Assembly: GCA_965208745.1 (NCBI GenBank)
Contig: CBDBPN010000003.1
Span: forward strand, 62,001-126,000
Length of the DNA stretch: 64,000 nucleotides
Origin: VXNE01 sp965208745
Lineage (GTDB): Bacteria > Pseudomonadota > Gammaproteobacteria > Pseudomonadales > Azotimanducaceae
Reading direction: 5' to 3'
Under the pieces are notes generated by a model, which saw only the letters and a program-made list of their open reading frames with translations, searched no databases and was not told where the DNA came from. How positions within the stretch are numbered: the stretch's first letter is position 1; each line of letters starts with the position of its first letter. Positions 31,503-41,038 of this stretch are shown piece by piece. A program made the position numbers and the translations under genes.

Positions 31503-33359
31503 ATGACCGCCGAAACCCTCGGCTTCCAGACCGAAGCCAGGCAACTGCTGCACCTCATGGTGCACTCCCTGTACTCGAACCGCGAGATCTTCCTGCGCGA
31601 ACTCATCTCGAACGCGTCCGACGCCATCGACCGGCTGCGCTTCGCCGCGCTCTCGGACGACGGCCTGCTCGGCGACGATCCCGAGCTGCGCATCCGGATC
31701 GCGTTCGACGCCGACGAGAAGACGCTCACCGTGGCGGACAACGGCATCGGCATGACGCGCGAGGAGGTCATCGAGAACCTCGGGACGATCGCGCGGTCCG
31801 GGACGGCGGAGTTCTTCGGGTCGCTCACCGGGGACCAGCAGAAGGACGCACAGCTCATCGGGCAGTTCGGCGTCGGCTTCTACAGCACGTTCATGGTCGC
31901 CGACGAGGTGACGGTGCTCACCCGCAAGGCGGGCACGGAGACGGGCACGCGCTGGAGTTCCCGGGGCGAGGACGAGTTCACGGTGGAGGAGGCGGAGGCC
32001 GACCGCGGCACGCGTGTCGTGCTGCAACTGAAGAGCGATGCCCACGACTTCGCCGAGGCGTTCCGGCTGCGCAGCGTCGTGCGCAAGTACTCGGACCACA
32101 TCGCGGTGCCGGTGATCATGGCGGGCGAGGCCGCGGACGGCGACGATGACGATGACGCGGCCCCCGAGGACGAGACCGTCAACGCGGCGACCGCCCTGTG
32201 GACCCGTTCGCGCAGCGAGGTCGGCGACGACGAGTACAAGGAGTTCTACAAGCACGTCTCCCACGACTACGAGGACCCGCTCGCCTGGAGCCACAACCGG
32301 GTCGAGGGCAAGCTCGAGTACACGAGCCTGCTGTTCGTGCCGCGCCGCGCGCCGTTCGACCTGTGGAACCGGGAGTCGCCGCGAGGACTCAAGCTCTACG
32401 TGCAGCGCGTGTTCATCATGGACGAGGCCGAGCAGTTCCTGCCGCTCTACCTGCGCTTCGTGCGGGGCATCGTCGACAGCAACGACCTGCCGCTGAACGT
32501 GTCCCGCGAGATCCTGCAGGAAGACGCCTCGGTCAGGACGATCCGCAGCGCGCTCTCGAAACGCGTCCTCGACATGCTGTCGAAGCTCGAGGGCGACGAC
32601 TACGCGACGTTCTGGGACGAGTTCGGCCAGGTCCTGAAGGAGGGCGTCGCCGAGGACTTCACGAACCGCGAAGCGGTCATGAAGCTGCTGCGCTTCACGT
32701 CCACGACCGACGAGGAGAACGGGCAGCGCGTAGCGCTCGAGGACTATGTCGGGCGCATGCAGGACGACCAGAAGAGCATCTATTACCTCGTCGCCGACAG
32801 CCTGGCCGCGGCCCGCCAGAGTCCGCACCTCGAGGTGTTCCGGCAGCGGAACATCGAGGTCCTGTTGCTGTCGGACCGCATCGACGAGTGGTTCATGTCC
32901 TTCGTGCAGGAATTCGACGGCAAGCCTCTCGCGGACGTCTCGCGCGGCGACCTCGACCTTCCGGGAGGCGTCCCCGAGGACGAGGAGGGCGCCGACGACG
33001 CGCTCTGCGAGCGCATCGCCGAGGTCCTGGAGGGCCGCGTCGAGAGCGTGCGGCGGTCCGTGCGGCTGACAGACTCGCCGGCGTGTCTCGTGCTGGCCGA
33101 GGGCGACGTGGGGGCGCAGATGCGGCGCATCATGGAAGCGACCGGCCAGGCGCTCCCGGAGAGCAAGCCCCGTTTCGAGATCAACCCGGGGCATCCCCTG
33201 GTGGAGAAGCTCGACGGCGAAACCGAGGGGGACCGCTTCGCGGATCTCGTCAAGGTGCTGTTCGACCAGGCGAGCCTGGCCGAGGGCCAGGCGCTCAACG
33301 ATCCAGGAGACTATGTGCGCCGGGTCAACCGGCTGCTGCTGGAACTCGCCGGTACGTAA
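31503..33359 (+). CDS. htpG: molecular chaperone HtpG (Hsp90)
   Basis: The 618-residue cytosolic Hsp90 has the GHKL ATPase domain: 'ELISNASDAIDRLRF', 'VADNGIGMTREE' and 'GQFGVGFYSTFMV'. The middle domain ('FDLWNRESPRGLKLYVQRVFI') and C-terminal dimerisation domain are present. The ATG at 31503 ('MTAETLGFQTEARQLL') is the family start; the in-frame start at 31473 adds ten unlikely residues. The sigma-32-like promoter just upstream supports heat-shock control. Confidence 0.97.
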   Translation: MTAETLGFQTEARQLLHLMVHSLYSNREIFLRELISNASDAIDRLRFAALSDDGLLGDDPELRIRIAFDADEKTLTVADNGIGMTREEVIENLGTIARSGTAEFFGSLTGDQQKDAQLIGQFGVGFYSTFMVADEVTVLTRKAGTETGTRWSSRGEDEFTVEEAEADRGTRVVLQLKSDAHDFAEAFRLRSVVRKYSDHIAVPVIMAGEAADGDDDDDAAPEDETVNAATALWTRSRSEVGDDEYKEFYKHVSHDYEDPLAWSHNRVEGKLEYTSLLFVPRRAPFDLWNRESPRGLKLYVQRVFIMDEAEQFLPLYLRFVRGIVDSNDLPLNVSREILQEDASVRTIRSALSKRVLDMLSKLEGDDYATFWDEFGQVLKEGVAEDFTNREAVMKLLRFTSTTDEENGQRVALEDYVGRMQDDQKSIYYLVADSLAAARQSPHLEVFRQRNIEVLLLSDRIDEWFMSFVQEFDGKPLADVSRGDLDLPGGVPEDEEGADDALCERIAEVLEGRVESVRRSVRLTDSPACLVLAEGDVGAQMRRIMEATGQALPESKPRFEINPGHPLVEKLDGETEGDRFADLVKVLFDQASLAEGQALNDPGDYVRRVNRLLLELAGT

Positions 33360-33419
33360 CCAAGGGCTCCCGTCAAGTCGTGCCCTCGGCCCCCTCGGCC
33401 CCGTCCCGTCGCCGGCAGA

Positions 33420-33694
33420 TCAGTCGAAATCCAAGCCGAAGTCGTCCCTCGTGACCATCCGGAAGCCCAACGATTCCGCAAAGCCCTTGGTTTCGTAGTA
33501 GTGCAATAGGTGATCTCGGCAACGGCTCGCCGTCTCGGCGGGCACGCCTTCATCGGTGTTCCGAACTGGGTGGAGGAGCGCGCGCGACCATGGAACTCGA
33601 AATCCGCCTTGTGGGCTTCCGTCAGAAACCTTGGTGGCTGCTCGACCGAACAGGAGCCATCCCAATCGGCCTCAATGCAGTAGATTCCGGTCAC
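33420..33694 (-). pseudogene. small uncharacterised gene broken by a 2-bp shift in a CG run
   Basis: A GTG at 33694, with GAGGAG seven bases upstream, opens 'MTGIYCIEADWDGSCSVEQPPRFLTEAHKADFEFHGRA' in one frame. The continuation 'ALLHPVRNTDEGVPAETASRCRDHLLHYYETKGF' to 'RDDFGLDFD' lies in another. Removing one CG from the GCGCGCGCG run at 33578-33586 joins them into an about 90-residue protein without other breaks. Family not recognised. It lies alone between htpG and gpsA, facing both. Either a decayed or phase-switching gene, or a sequencing error. Confidence 0.5.
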
Positions 33695-33865
33695 TCCAAA
33701 ACTCCTCGGCCTCTCTCTAGAGAGAGTTCCTGACCGAAATTGTAGCCCGCCCCCTCCGGTGAGAACGGTCTGTGCGATGCCGAAGGGGCCGACTGGCCCC
33801 GTGCTGCGCCTTGGACCGGAGGATCGTTTGCTACCATACGCCGCCCACGCACGGGGGAGGGCCGC

Positions 33866-34888
33866 GTGAAGGTAGCCATCGTCGGCGCCGGCAACTTCGG
33901 CACGGCCATCGCGAACATCGTCGCGAAGAACGGCTTTCCGGCCTACCTGTGGATGCGCGATCCCGCGCAGCTCAAGGACATGCGCGCACACCGCGAGAAC
34001 CGGCGCTACCTGAAGGGCCACTCCCTCGACGACAACGTGGTCCCGAGCGGCGACCTCGCCGAGGCCGTCGGGGCGGCGGACGTCCTCTTCGTCACGGTCC
34101 CGAGCGCCTCGTTCCGGCAGGTGACCCGGGACATCGCCGGGCACGCGAGACCCGGCGCGTTCGCGGTCAGCGGCACGAAGGGGGTCGAGTCCGACGGGTT
34201 TCGGCTGATGAGCCAGATCCTCGCCGAACTGCTGCCCGAATGCGGAACGGGCGTGATCAGCGGGCCGAACCTGGCCGAGGAGATCGCCGGGGCCCACTAC
34301 ACGGGCACGGTCGTGGCCAGCTCTTCCCCGGACCTGCGAGTCGCCGTCCAGCGCGTGCTCGCGAGCCCGACGCTCCGCGTCTATTCGAGCGCCGACGTCT
34401 ACGGCGTGGAGCTCGGAGGGGCGTTGAAGAACGTCTACGCGATCATCTGCGGCATGGCCGCCGCGCTCGAGGTCGGCCAGAACACGGTCGCGATGCTGAT
34501 CACCCGGAGCCTCGCGGAGATGAGCCGCTTCGCGGTGTCCCTCGGCGCCAATCCCTTCACGTTCCTGGGTCTCGCCGGAGTCGGGGATCTCATGGTGACG
34601 TGCACCTCCCCGCTCAGCCGCAACTTCCAGCTCGGGTTCCGGGTCGGCAAGGGACACACGCTCGATGAGGCCATGGAGCAGCTCGGCAGGCTCGCGGAAG
34701 GCGTCAACACCCTGCGCGTGATTCGCGCCAAGACCACGGAACTCGGGGTATACATGCCCCTTGTGGAGGGATTGCACCGGGTGTTGTATGAGGGTTATGG
34801 CATCGGGCAGGTGGTGAACGACCTGATGACCAGCGAGCAGATGGTGGACGTCGAGTTCGCGAGCCCCGAAACCTGGAGTACCGCGTAG
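33866..34888 (+). CDS. gpsA: glycerol-3-phosphate dehydrogenase [NAD(P)+]
   Basis: The 340-residue cytosolic enzyme makes sn-glycerol-3-phosphate for phospholipids. The N-terminal 'VAIVGAGNFGTAIA' binds NAD(P), and 'GPNLAEEIA' and 'YGVELGGALKNVYAIICGM' (active-site Lys) are signatures. The GTG start is preceded by GGGGGAGGG. Its stop overlaps the next gene by one base. Confidence 0.96.
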   Translation: MKVAIVGAGNFGTAIANIVAKNGFPAYLWMRDPAQLKDMRAHRENRRYLKGHSLDDNVVPSGDLAEAVGAADVLFVTVPSASFRQVTRDIAGHARPGAFAVSGTKGVESDGFRLMSQILAELLPECGTGVISGPNLAEEIAGAHYTGTVVASSSPDLRVAVQRVLASPTLRVYSSADVYGVELGGALKNVYAIICGMAAALEVGQNTVAMLITRSLAEMSRFAVSLGANPFTFLGLAGVGDLMVTCTSPLSRNFQLGFRVGKGHTLDEAMEQLGRLAEGVNTLRVIRAKTTELGVYMPLVEGLHRVLYEGYGIGQVVNDLMTSEQMVDVEFASPETWSTA

Positions 34889-35811
34889 TGTTGCGGAAGC
34901 TCACCAATGCTGCGCGAGGGGCAGGGGTGCTTGCCCTCGGGCTTGGGTCCCACGCCGCCGAGGACGTGTCCGGCGCCGCCGACCCGTCCGCCATCGAGCG
35001 GTTCCCGCGGTCCTGGATCGTCGAGTACACCGAACGCGGTGCGGACGAGCCCTACGAGTTCATCACCGCGCCGGTGGACAGGATCAAGCGCGACGTACGA
35101 GTGGAGGCGGTCCGGGTAGAGGGACCGCTCGCCCGCGTGACCTACCGGGTTCCCGACGGGACGCGGCTCGACGACGTGATCGAGCACTACGAAGAACGCA
35201 TCGCCGCGATCAGTCCCGGGATCGTGTTCTCGTGCCGGGGGCCGGACTGCGGGCGCAGCACGATCTGGGCGAACCACGTGTTCGGGGTGGCCGAGCTCGC
35301 CGCCCCGAACCGCAACCAGTTCTATCTCGCCGCCCCTGTCCGAGTGGACGGGCAGCCGCAACTCGTCGCGTTCTATGCGGTGCAACGCGGCAACCGTCGC
35401 GTCTACGCCCATCTCGACGTGGTCGTACCGCAGGGCCCGACACCGTTCGACACGACGGTGACGCTCGCGGACGCCCTCGAACGCAGCGGCTTCGTCGTGG
35501 TCGAGGGCGTCGAGCCGGATGCCGCCGGAAACCTGTCCGCGGAGGCGTTGACTGCACTCGACGATCTGGCAGGCGGCCTCGGGGAGTTGTCCGACGAGAC
35601 GCTCCACGTCGTGTGCCACGTGTATGGTTCCCGGTCCGTCGATGCGCTGACGGGCGCCGCGCAACGCTGCGCGGCGGCCGCGGCGCGCCGGCTCGAGGAG
35701 GCGGCCGGCGTCACAGTGGTGGCACACGGTCTCGGACCTATCGCTCCCGGCGGCGCGGGGGCCGTCTCGCGTTTGGAGGTGGTACTGCCGCAACGCCTCT
35801 TGCGTGACTGA
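34888..35811 (+). CDS. DUF4892 family exported protein
   Basis: The 307-residue protein starts at a GTG overlapping the gpsA stop and has a short hydrophobic N-terminus ('GAGVLALGLGSHAAED') compatible with export. The core 'DCGRSTIWANHVFGVAEL...NQFYLAA' is the DUF4892 signature. The C-terminal part 'LSDETLHVVCHVYGSRSVDALTGAAQRCAAAAARRLEEAAG' looks like the OmpA-like region seen in this family. Function unknown; a cell-envelope location is likely. Confidence 0.8.
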   Translation: MLRKLTNAARGAGVLALGLGSHAAEDVSGAADPSAIERFPRSWIVEYTERGADEPYEFITAPVDRIKRDVRVEAVRVEGPLARVTYRVPDGTRLDDVIEHYEERIAAISPGIVFSCRGPDCGRSTIWANHVFGVAELAAPNRNQFYLAAPVRVDGQPQLVAFYAVQRGNRRVYAHLDVVVPQGPTPFDTTVTLADALERSGFVVVEGVEPDAAGNLSAEALTALDDLAGGLGELSDETLHVVCHVYGSRSVDALTGAAQRCAAAAARRLEEAAGVTVVAHGLGPIAPGGAGAVSRLEVVLPQRLLRD

Positions 35812-36664
35812 CCCCCGGGACCTCGTACGGGCGTTCGCCGACGACCTCGACGACGCGGACGTCGCCTACGGGCACGGCGCGGCGGACGCGCGGACCGAAG
35901 CGGAGCACCTGGTCCTCGGTTACCGGGACGCACACGGCTGGAGTCCGGGGGCGCCGGACGCCCTGCGCGCGCTGCTCGAACGCCGCATCGAGGAACGCGT
36001 TCCCGTCGCACACCTGACCGGTCGCGTCTGGTTCGCCGGGCGCTGGTTCGTTGTCCGGCCGGGGGTGATGATCCCCCGGTCCCCGCTGCAGGAACTCATG
36101 CTCGCCGGCTTCCGTCCCTGGTTGCGAAGGAGACCCGAACGAATCCTGGACCTCTGCTGCGGTGGCGGTGCGCTGGGGATCGCCGCGGCGCTGCAGTTCC
36201 CGGAGGCAACGCTGACACTGGCCGACGTGGACGCCGCCGCCGTCGCTTGCGCGCGGACGAACGTCTCGCGTTTCGGTCTGGAGGCTCGCGCGGAAGTCCG
36301 GAAGTCGGACCTGTTCGACGCGCTCGACCGCGAGCGTTACGACCTCGTGATCGCCAATCCGCCGTACGTTCCCGCCGGCGAGATCGCGCAACTGCCCCCG
36401 GAGTACTGCAGCGAACCCGTCGAGGGCCTCGCCGCCGGCCCGGACGGCCTCGAATGCTGGCGCGCCGTTTTCGGGGCGCTCGGAGCATGGCTCGAGCCCC
36501 GCGGGCTGCTGGCGGGCGAGGCGGGAAACACCGCGCCCGCACTCGCCGGAGCCTTCCCCGAACTGCCGTTCATCTGGCCCGAACTCGTTAATGCGCCGCG
36601 TCTCGTCCACGGCGATTTCGGGGTGTTCCTCCTCGACGGCGACAGCTTGTCAACGCCCGGCTGA
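35804..36664 (+). CDS. prmB: ribosomal protein L3 N5-glutamine methyltransferase
   Basis: The 286-residue SAM enzyme methylates a glutamine of L3. Motif I is 'LDLCCGGGALGIA', and the glutamine-methylating motif 'NPPY' is in 'LVIANPPYVPAGEI', followed by 'EYCSEPVEGLAAGPDGLE'. 'GVMIPRSPLQEL' distinguishes PrmB from PrmC. The GTG start overlaps the DUF4892 stop by 8 bp, and aroC follows after 19 bp, the usual prmB-aroC pair. Confidence 0.93.
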   Translation: MTDPRDLVRAFADDLDDADVAYGHGAADARTEAEHLVLGYRDAHGWSPGAPDALRALLERRIEERVPVAHLTGRVWFAGRWFVVRPGVMIPRSPLQELMLAGFRPWLRRRPERILDLCCGGGALGIAAALQFPEATLTLADVDAAAVACARTNVSRFGLEARAEVRKSDLFDALDRERYDLVIANPPYVPAGEIAQLPPEYCSEPVEGLAAGPDGLECWRAVFGALGAWLEPRGLLAGEAGNTAPALAGAFPELPFIWPELVNAPRLVHGDFGVFLLDGDSLSTPG

Positions 36665-36683
36665 CTCCCGATACTGCCTCGCC

Positions 36684-37754
36684 ATGGCGGGAAACACGTT
36701 CGGGCAGGCGTTCACGCTGACGACGTTCGGCGAGAGTCACGGGCTCGCGATGGGCGCCGTGGTGGACGGCTGCCCGCCGGGACTCGAGCTCTCCGAGGCT
36801 GACCTGCAAGTCGATCTCGACCGCCGCCGGCCCGGCGGTTCCCGGTACACGACGCAGCGGCAGGAGCCCGACGCGGTCAGGATCCTCTCCGGCGTATTCG
36901 AAGGCGTGACGACCGGCACCCCGATCGGGCTCGTCATCGAGAACGTGGACCAGCGCTCGCGCGACTACAGCGCCGTCAAGGACCAGATCCGACCGGCGCA
37001 CGCGGACTACACGTATCTCAGGAAGTACGGCCGGCGGGACTACCGGGGCGGCGGCCGCGCTTCCGCCCGGGAGACCGCCATGCGCGTCGCCGCCGGCGCC
37101 ATCGCGAAGAAGTACCTGCGCGAGCGCCACGGCACACTGGTGCGCGGTTACCTCGCCGCGATCGGTCCGATCGAGGCAGGCACCGTCGAGTGGGACATCG
37201 TCGACAACAACCCGTTCTTCTGCGCCGACCCGGACGCCCTGGACCGGATCGCGGCACTGATCGATGAACTGCGCGCGGCCGGAGACTCGGTGGGGGCGCG
37301 CATCAACGTGGTGGCGTCGGACGTGCCGGTCGGGCTCGGCGAGCCGGTGTTCGGCAAGCTGGACGCGGACCTGGCCGGCGCGCTCATGGGGATCAACGCC
37401 GTGAAGGGCGTCGAGTTCGGGGCGGGCTTCGCGGTCGTGGGACAGCGCGGCAGCGAACACCGCGACGAGATGGATGCTGACGGATTCGTGAAGAACGACG
37501 CCGGCGGCGTGCTCGGCGGCATCTCGTCCGGTCAGGACATCGTCGTGAGCATCGCGCTCAAGCCGACGTCGAGCCTGGCCATCCCCGGGAAGAGCGTCGA
37601 CACCGCCGGCCGGGAGGTCGAGGTCGTGACGAAGGGGCGCCACGACCCGTGCGTCGGCCTGCGCGCCACGCCCATCGCCGAAGCCATGACGGCGCTCGTG
37701 CTGATGGATCACCTGATGCGGGACCGGGCGCAGAATGCGGGCGTAGAACGTTAG
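36684..37754 (+). CDS. aroC: chorismate synthase
   Basis: The 356-residue FMN-dependent enzyme catalyses the last shikimate step, EPSP to chorismate. 'TTFGESHGLAMGAVVDG', 'RRRPGGSRYTTQRQEPD' and 'GRASARETAMRVAAGAIAKK' are diagnostic. The ATG at 36684 starts the conserved 'MAGNTFGQAFTLTTFG'. Chorismate made here feeds the trpFBA genes downstream. Confidence 0.97.
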   Translation: MAGNTFGQAFTLTTFGESHGLAMGAVVDGCPPGLELSEADLQVDLDRRRPGGSRYTTQRQEPDAVRILSGVFEGVTTGTPIGLVIENVDQRSRDYSAVKDQIRPAHADYTYLRKYGRRDYRGGGRASARETAMRVAAGAIAKKYLRERHGTLVRGYLAAIGPIEAGTVEWDIVDNNPFFCADPDALDRIAALIDELRAAGDSVGARINVVASDVPVGLGEPVFGKLDADLAGALMGINAVKGVEFGAGFAVVGQRGSEHRDEMDADGFVKNDAGGVLGGISSGQDIVVSIALKPTSSLAIPGKSVDTAGREVEVVTKGRHDPCVGLRATPIAEAMTALVLMDHLMRDRAQNAGVER

Positions 37755-37816
37755 TGGAAACAAAAGGATGCCAGGGCTATTTAAGATAGTCTCTCTTGTC
37801 TCGCGGGCGTCCGCCG

Positions 37817-37845
37817 TTCCGATCCACGACCCGCACCGGTAGAAT
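37817..37845 (+). promoter_or_regulatory. weak candidate sigma-70 promoter before leuC
   Basis: TTCCGA (37817-37822), a 17-bp spacer and TAGAAT (37840-37845) lie 36 bp upstream of the leuC ATG in the only notable gap between aroC and the leu genes. The -35 match is poor. Confidence 0.3.
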
Positions 37846-37881
37846 CGCCCCCGAACCCCGTTTTCTGCGCCCGCGGCATCC

Positions 37882-39300
37882 ATGAGCGGCAGGACCCTCT
37901 ACGACAAGATCTGGGACGCCCACCACGTCACCGACCGGTCAGACGGCATGAGCCTGCTCTATGTCGACCGGCACCTCCTGCACGAGGTCACCTCGCCACA
38001 GGCCTTCGAGGGGTTGCGGCTGGCCGGCCGGCGCCCCTGGCGCGTCGACGCGAACCTCGCCACGCCCGATCACAACGTGCCGACCGTGATGTCGGAGCGG
38101 CAGGCAGGAGTCGCGGGCATCGCGGACGAGGTCGCGCGGATCCAGGTGGAGACCCTGGACGCCAATTGCCGGGACTTCGGCATCAGGGAGTTCGGCATCA
38201 ACGACATGCGCCAGGGCATCGTGCACGTCATCGGACCCGAGCAGGGGGCGACCCTGCCGGGGATGACCATCGTGTGCGGGGATTCGCACACGTCCACGCA
38301 CGGCGCGTTCGCCGCGCTGGCACAGGGCATCGGTACCTCCGAGGTGGAACACGTGCTCGCGACGCAATGCCTCGCGCAGCGCCGGAGCCGGAACATGCGG
38401 GTCGCGGTGGAAGGCGCTTTGCCGGCCGGGGTGCACGCCAAGGACGTGGTTCTGGCGGTCATCGGCGCGATCGGGACGGCCGGCGCGACGGGTCATGTCA
38501 TCGAGTTCTGCGGTACCGCCATCGAGGGACTGTCGATGGAGGGCCGCATGACGGTGTGCAACATGTCCGTCGAGGCCGGAGGCCGGGCCGGACTCGTCGC
38601 CGTGGACGATACGACGCTCGAGTACCTGGACGGTCGGCCCTTCGCGCCGCGCGGCGGCGCCTGGGACGACGCGGTGGCGTGGTGGCGCACGTTGCGTTCG
38701 GACGTGCACGCGGCTTTCGACCGGACCGTGGAGATCGACGCGGCCGCGCTAGAGCCACAGGTGACGTGGGGGACTTCTCCGGAACTCGTCGGCGGGATCG
38801 GCGGCGCCGTTCCGTCGCCGTCGGACATCGACGATCCGGTCAGGGCGGAGGTCGCGGAGCGCGCGCTGGCCTACATGGACCTCGCTCCCGACACGCCCCT
38901 GGCCGGCATCCCGCTCGACAAGGTCTTCATCGGCTCGTGCACCAACGCCCGCATCGAGGACTTGCGCGAGGCGGCGGCAGTGGCCCGGGGGCACACGGTG
39001 CGGGTGGCCGAAGCGCTGGTCGTGCCGGGCTCCGGACTGGTGAAGCGCCAGGCCGAGGACGAAGGCCTGCACGAGATCTTCCTGGCCGCGGGATTCGAGT
39101 GGCGGGCGCCCGGCTGTTCCATGTGCCTGGCCATGAACGCGGACCGGCTGCTGCCAGGCGAACGCTGCGCGTCCACCTCCAACCGGAACTTCGAGGGCCG
39201 GCAGGGCCACGGCGGCCGCACGCACCTGGTGAGTCCGGCGACCGCGGCGGCGAGCGCCATCGCCGGACATCTCGCGGATCCGCGCGAGGCGATCGGATGA
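37882..39300 (+). CDS. leuC: 3-isopropylmalate dehydratase large subunit
   Basis: The 472-residue aconitase-family subunit isomerises 2- to 3-isopropylmalate in leucine synthesis. The [4Fe-4S] ligands are in 'IGSCTNARIEDL' and 'GCSMCLAMN'. 'GDSHTSTHGAFAALAQGIGTSE' is the active-site block. Its stop overlaps the leuD ATG (ATGA). Confidence 0.97.
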   Translation: MSGRTLYDKIWDAHHVTDRSDGMSLLYVDRHLLHEVTSPQAFEGLRLAGRRPWRVDANLATPDHNVPTVMSERQAGVAGIADEVARIQVETLDANCRDFGIREFGINDMRQGIVHVIGPEQGATLPGMTIVCGDSHTSTHGAFAALAQGIGTSEVEHVLATQCLAQRRSRNMRVAVEGALPAGVHAKDVVLAVIGAIGTAGATGHVIEFCGTAIEGLSMEGRMTVCNMSVEAGGRAGLVAVDDTTLEYLDGRPFAPRGGAWDDAVAWWRTLRSDVHAAFDRTVEIDAAALEPQVTWGTSPELVGGIGGAVPSPSDIDDPVRAEVAERALAYMDLAPDTPLAGIPLDKVFIGSCTNARIEDLREAAAVARGHTVRVAEALVVPGSGLVKRQAEDEGLHEIFLAAGFEWRAPGCSMCLAMNADRLLPGERCASTSNRNFEGRQGHGGRTHLVSPATAAASAIAGHLADPREAIG

Positions 39301-39947
39301 AGGCATTCACCACCCATCGGGGCGTGGTCGCGCCGCTCGACCGGGCCAACGTCGACACCGACCAGATCATCCCCAAGCAGTTCCTGAAGTCGATCCGGAA
39401 GACCGGGTTCGGAGACAACCTGTTCGACGCGTGGCGGTTCCTGGACGAGGGCGTCATCGGCAAGACCCCGAACGAACGGCGCATCAACCGCGACTTCGTC
39501 CTGAACGCCCCCGAGTACCAGGGCGCGACGGTACTCCTCGCGCGCGACAACTTCGGTTGCGGCTCGAGCCGGGAGCACGCGGTGTGGGCGCTGCTGGAGT
39601 ACGGTTTCCGCTGCGTGATCGCGCCGAGCTTCGCGGACATCTTCGCCACCAACAGCGTGAACAACGGGCTGCTGCTGGTCATCCTGCCCGATGCGGCCGT
39701 GGACGAGTTGTTCGGCGCGGCCGCCGGTGGCGGTCTGACGGTGGAGGTCGACCTGGCGGCGGGACGCGTCGTCACCGCGGAGGGCGGGGCGTTCGGCTTC
39801 GAGACCGATCCGGAGACGCGCCGCCGGCTGTTGCGCGGCCTCGACGACATCGGCCTCACCCTGGACTGCGTCGAGGCCATCCGGGATTTCGAACGGGCCC
39901 ACCGGGCGAGGCAGCCGTGGATTTTCACCGCCCCGGAGACGACGTGA
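39297..39947 (+). CDS. leuD: 3-isopropylmalate dehydratase small subunit
   Basis: The 216-residue swivel subunit partners LeuC. 'NVDTDQIIPKQFLKSI' and 'NFGCGSSREHAVWAL' are the family signatures. It overlaps leuC and leuB by 4 bp each, so the three are translationally coupled. Confidence 0.97.
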   Translation: MKAFTTHRGVVAPLDRANVDTDQIIPKQFLKSIRKTGFGDNLFDAWRFLDEGVIGKTPNERRINRDFVLNAPEYQGATVLLARDNFGCGSSREHAVWALLEYGFRCVIAPSFADIFATNSVNNGLLLVILPDAAVDELFGAAAGGGLTVEVDLAAGRVVTAEGGAFGFETDPETRRRLLRGLDDIGLTLDCVEAIRDFERAHRARQPWIFTAPETT

Positions 39948-41038
39948 ACAGGCGGGCAAGCATCCTCGTCCTGCCCGGGGACGGTATCGGCGCCGAGATC
40001 ATGCCCCATGCCGTGCGCGTCCTCGAACGGGCCTGCCCGGACATCGGGTTCGACTTCGAGTACGCCAGCATCGGCGGTGCGGCCCTGGACCGCGACGGCG
40101 TCCCCGTGACCGACGCGACCCTCGCCCGGGCTCGCGGCGCCGACGCGGTCCTCCTCGGCGCGGTCGGCGGCCCGCAATGGGACGACCTGCCGATGGACCG
40201 GCGGCCGGAACGCGGCCTGCTGCGCCTGCGTTCGGAACTCGACCTGTTCGCCAACCTGCGTCCCGCAATCCTGTTCGCGCCACTTGCGTCGGCGTCCTCG
40301 CTGAAGCCGGAGCTGGTCGCGGACCTCGACATCCTCATCGTTCGCGAACTCACCGGCGGCATCTACTTCGGCGAGCCGCGCGGCGTGACGGTCGGCAACG
40401 GCGGCCGCCGGGGCTTCAACACCTACGTCTACGAGGAACGGGAGATCGAGCGCATCGCCAGGGTGGCTTTCGACCTCGCGCGCAAGCGCAGCGGCCGGCT
40501 CGTGTCGGTCGACAAGGCGAACGTGCTCGAGGTGACGCAACTGTGGCGGGAGGTGGTCACGGAGGTCGCCGCCGACTACCCCGACGTCTCCCTCGGGCAC
40601 ATGTACGTCGACAACGCCGGGATGCAGCTCGTCCGCGAGCCCAGGCAGTTCGACGTGGTCGTGACGGGCAATATGTTCGGGGACATCCTCTCGGACGTGG
40701 CGGCGATGTTGACGGGTTCCCTCGGCATGCTGCCGTCCGCTTCCCTGAACGCCAGTGGGCAGGGGCTCTACGAACCGGTGCACGGGACGGCGCCCGACAT
40801 CGCGGGACGCAACGTCGCGAACCCGCTGGCGACGATCCTGTCCGCGGCGATGCTGCTGCGGTACAGCCTCGACGTGGCCGATGCGGCCGACCGGATCGAG
40901 CGTGCCGTCGCCATGGCGCTGGCGGACGGACTGCGCACGGCCGACATCATGCCCCAGGACGGAGCGTCCGAGGTGACGCGCGTGGGGACGGACGGCATGG
41001 CGGATGCCGTCATCGCGCGGCTGGAGACGGACGGATGA
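39944..41038 (+). CDS. leuB: 3-isopropylmalate dehydrogenase
   Basis: The 364-residue enzyme oxidatively decarboxylates 3-isopropylmalate with NAD+. 'LPGDGIGAEIMPHAVRVL', 'RELTGGIYFGEPRG' and 'NMFGDILSDVAAMLTGSLGML' are diagnostic. The GTG start overlaps the leuD stop. In pseudomonads asd often follows; here the FimV-like gene follows directly. Confidence 0.97.
   Translation: MNRRASILVLPGDGIGAEIMPHAVRVLERACPDIGFDFEYASIGGAALDRDGVPVTDATLARARGADAVLLGAVGGPQWDDLPMDRRPERGLLRLRSELDLFANLRPAILFAPLASASSLKPELVADLDILIVRELTGGIYFGEPRGVTVGNGGRRGFNTYVYEEREIERIARVAFDLARKRSGRLVSVDKANVLEVTQLWREVVTEVAADYPDVSLGHMYVDNAGMQLVREPRQFDVVVTGNMFGDILSDVAAMLTGSLGMLPSASLNASGQGLYEPVHGTAPDIAGRNVANPLATILSAAMLLRYSLDVADAADRIERAVAMALADGLRTADIMPQDGASEVTRVGTDGMADAVIARLETDG

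Noticed and set aside
33811..33837. TTGGAC/TACCAT as the gpsA promoter
   Set aside because: The spacer is only 15 bp and the match is weak.
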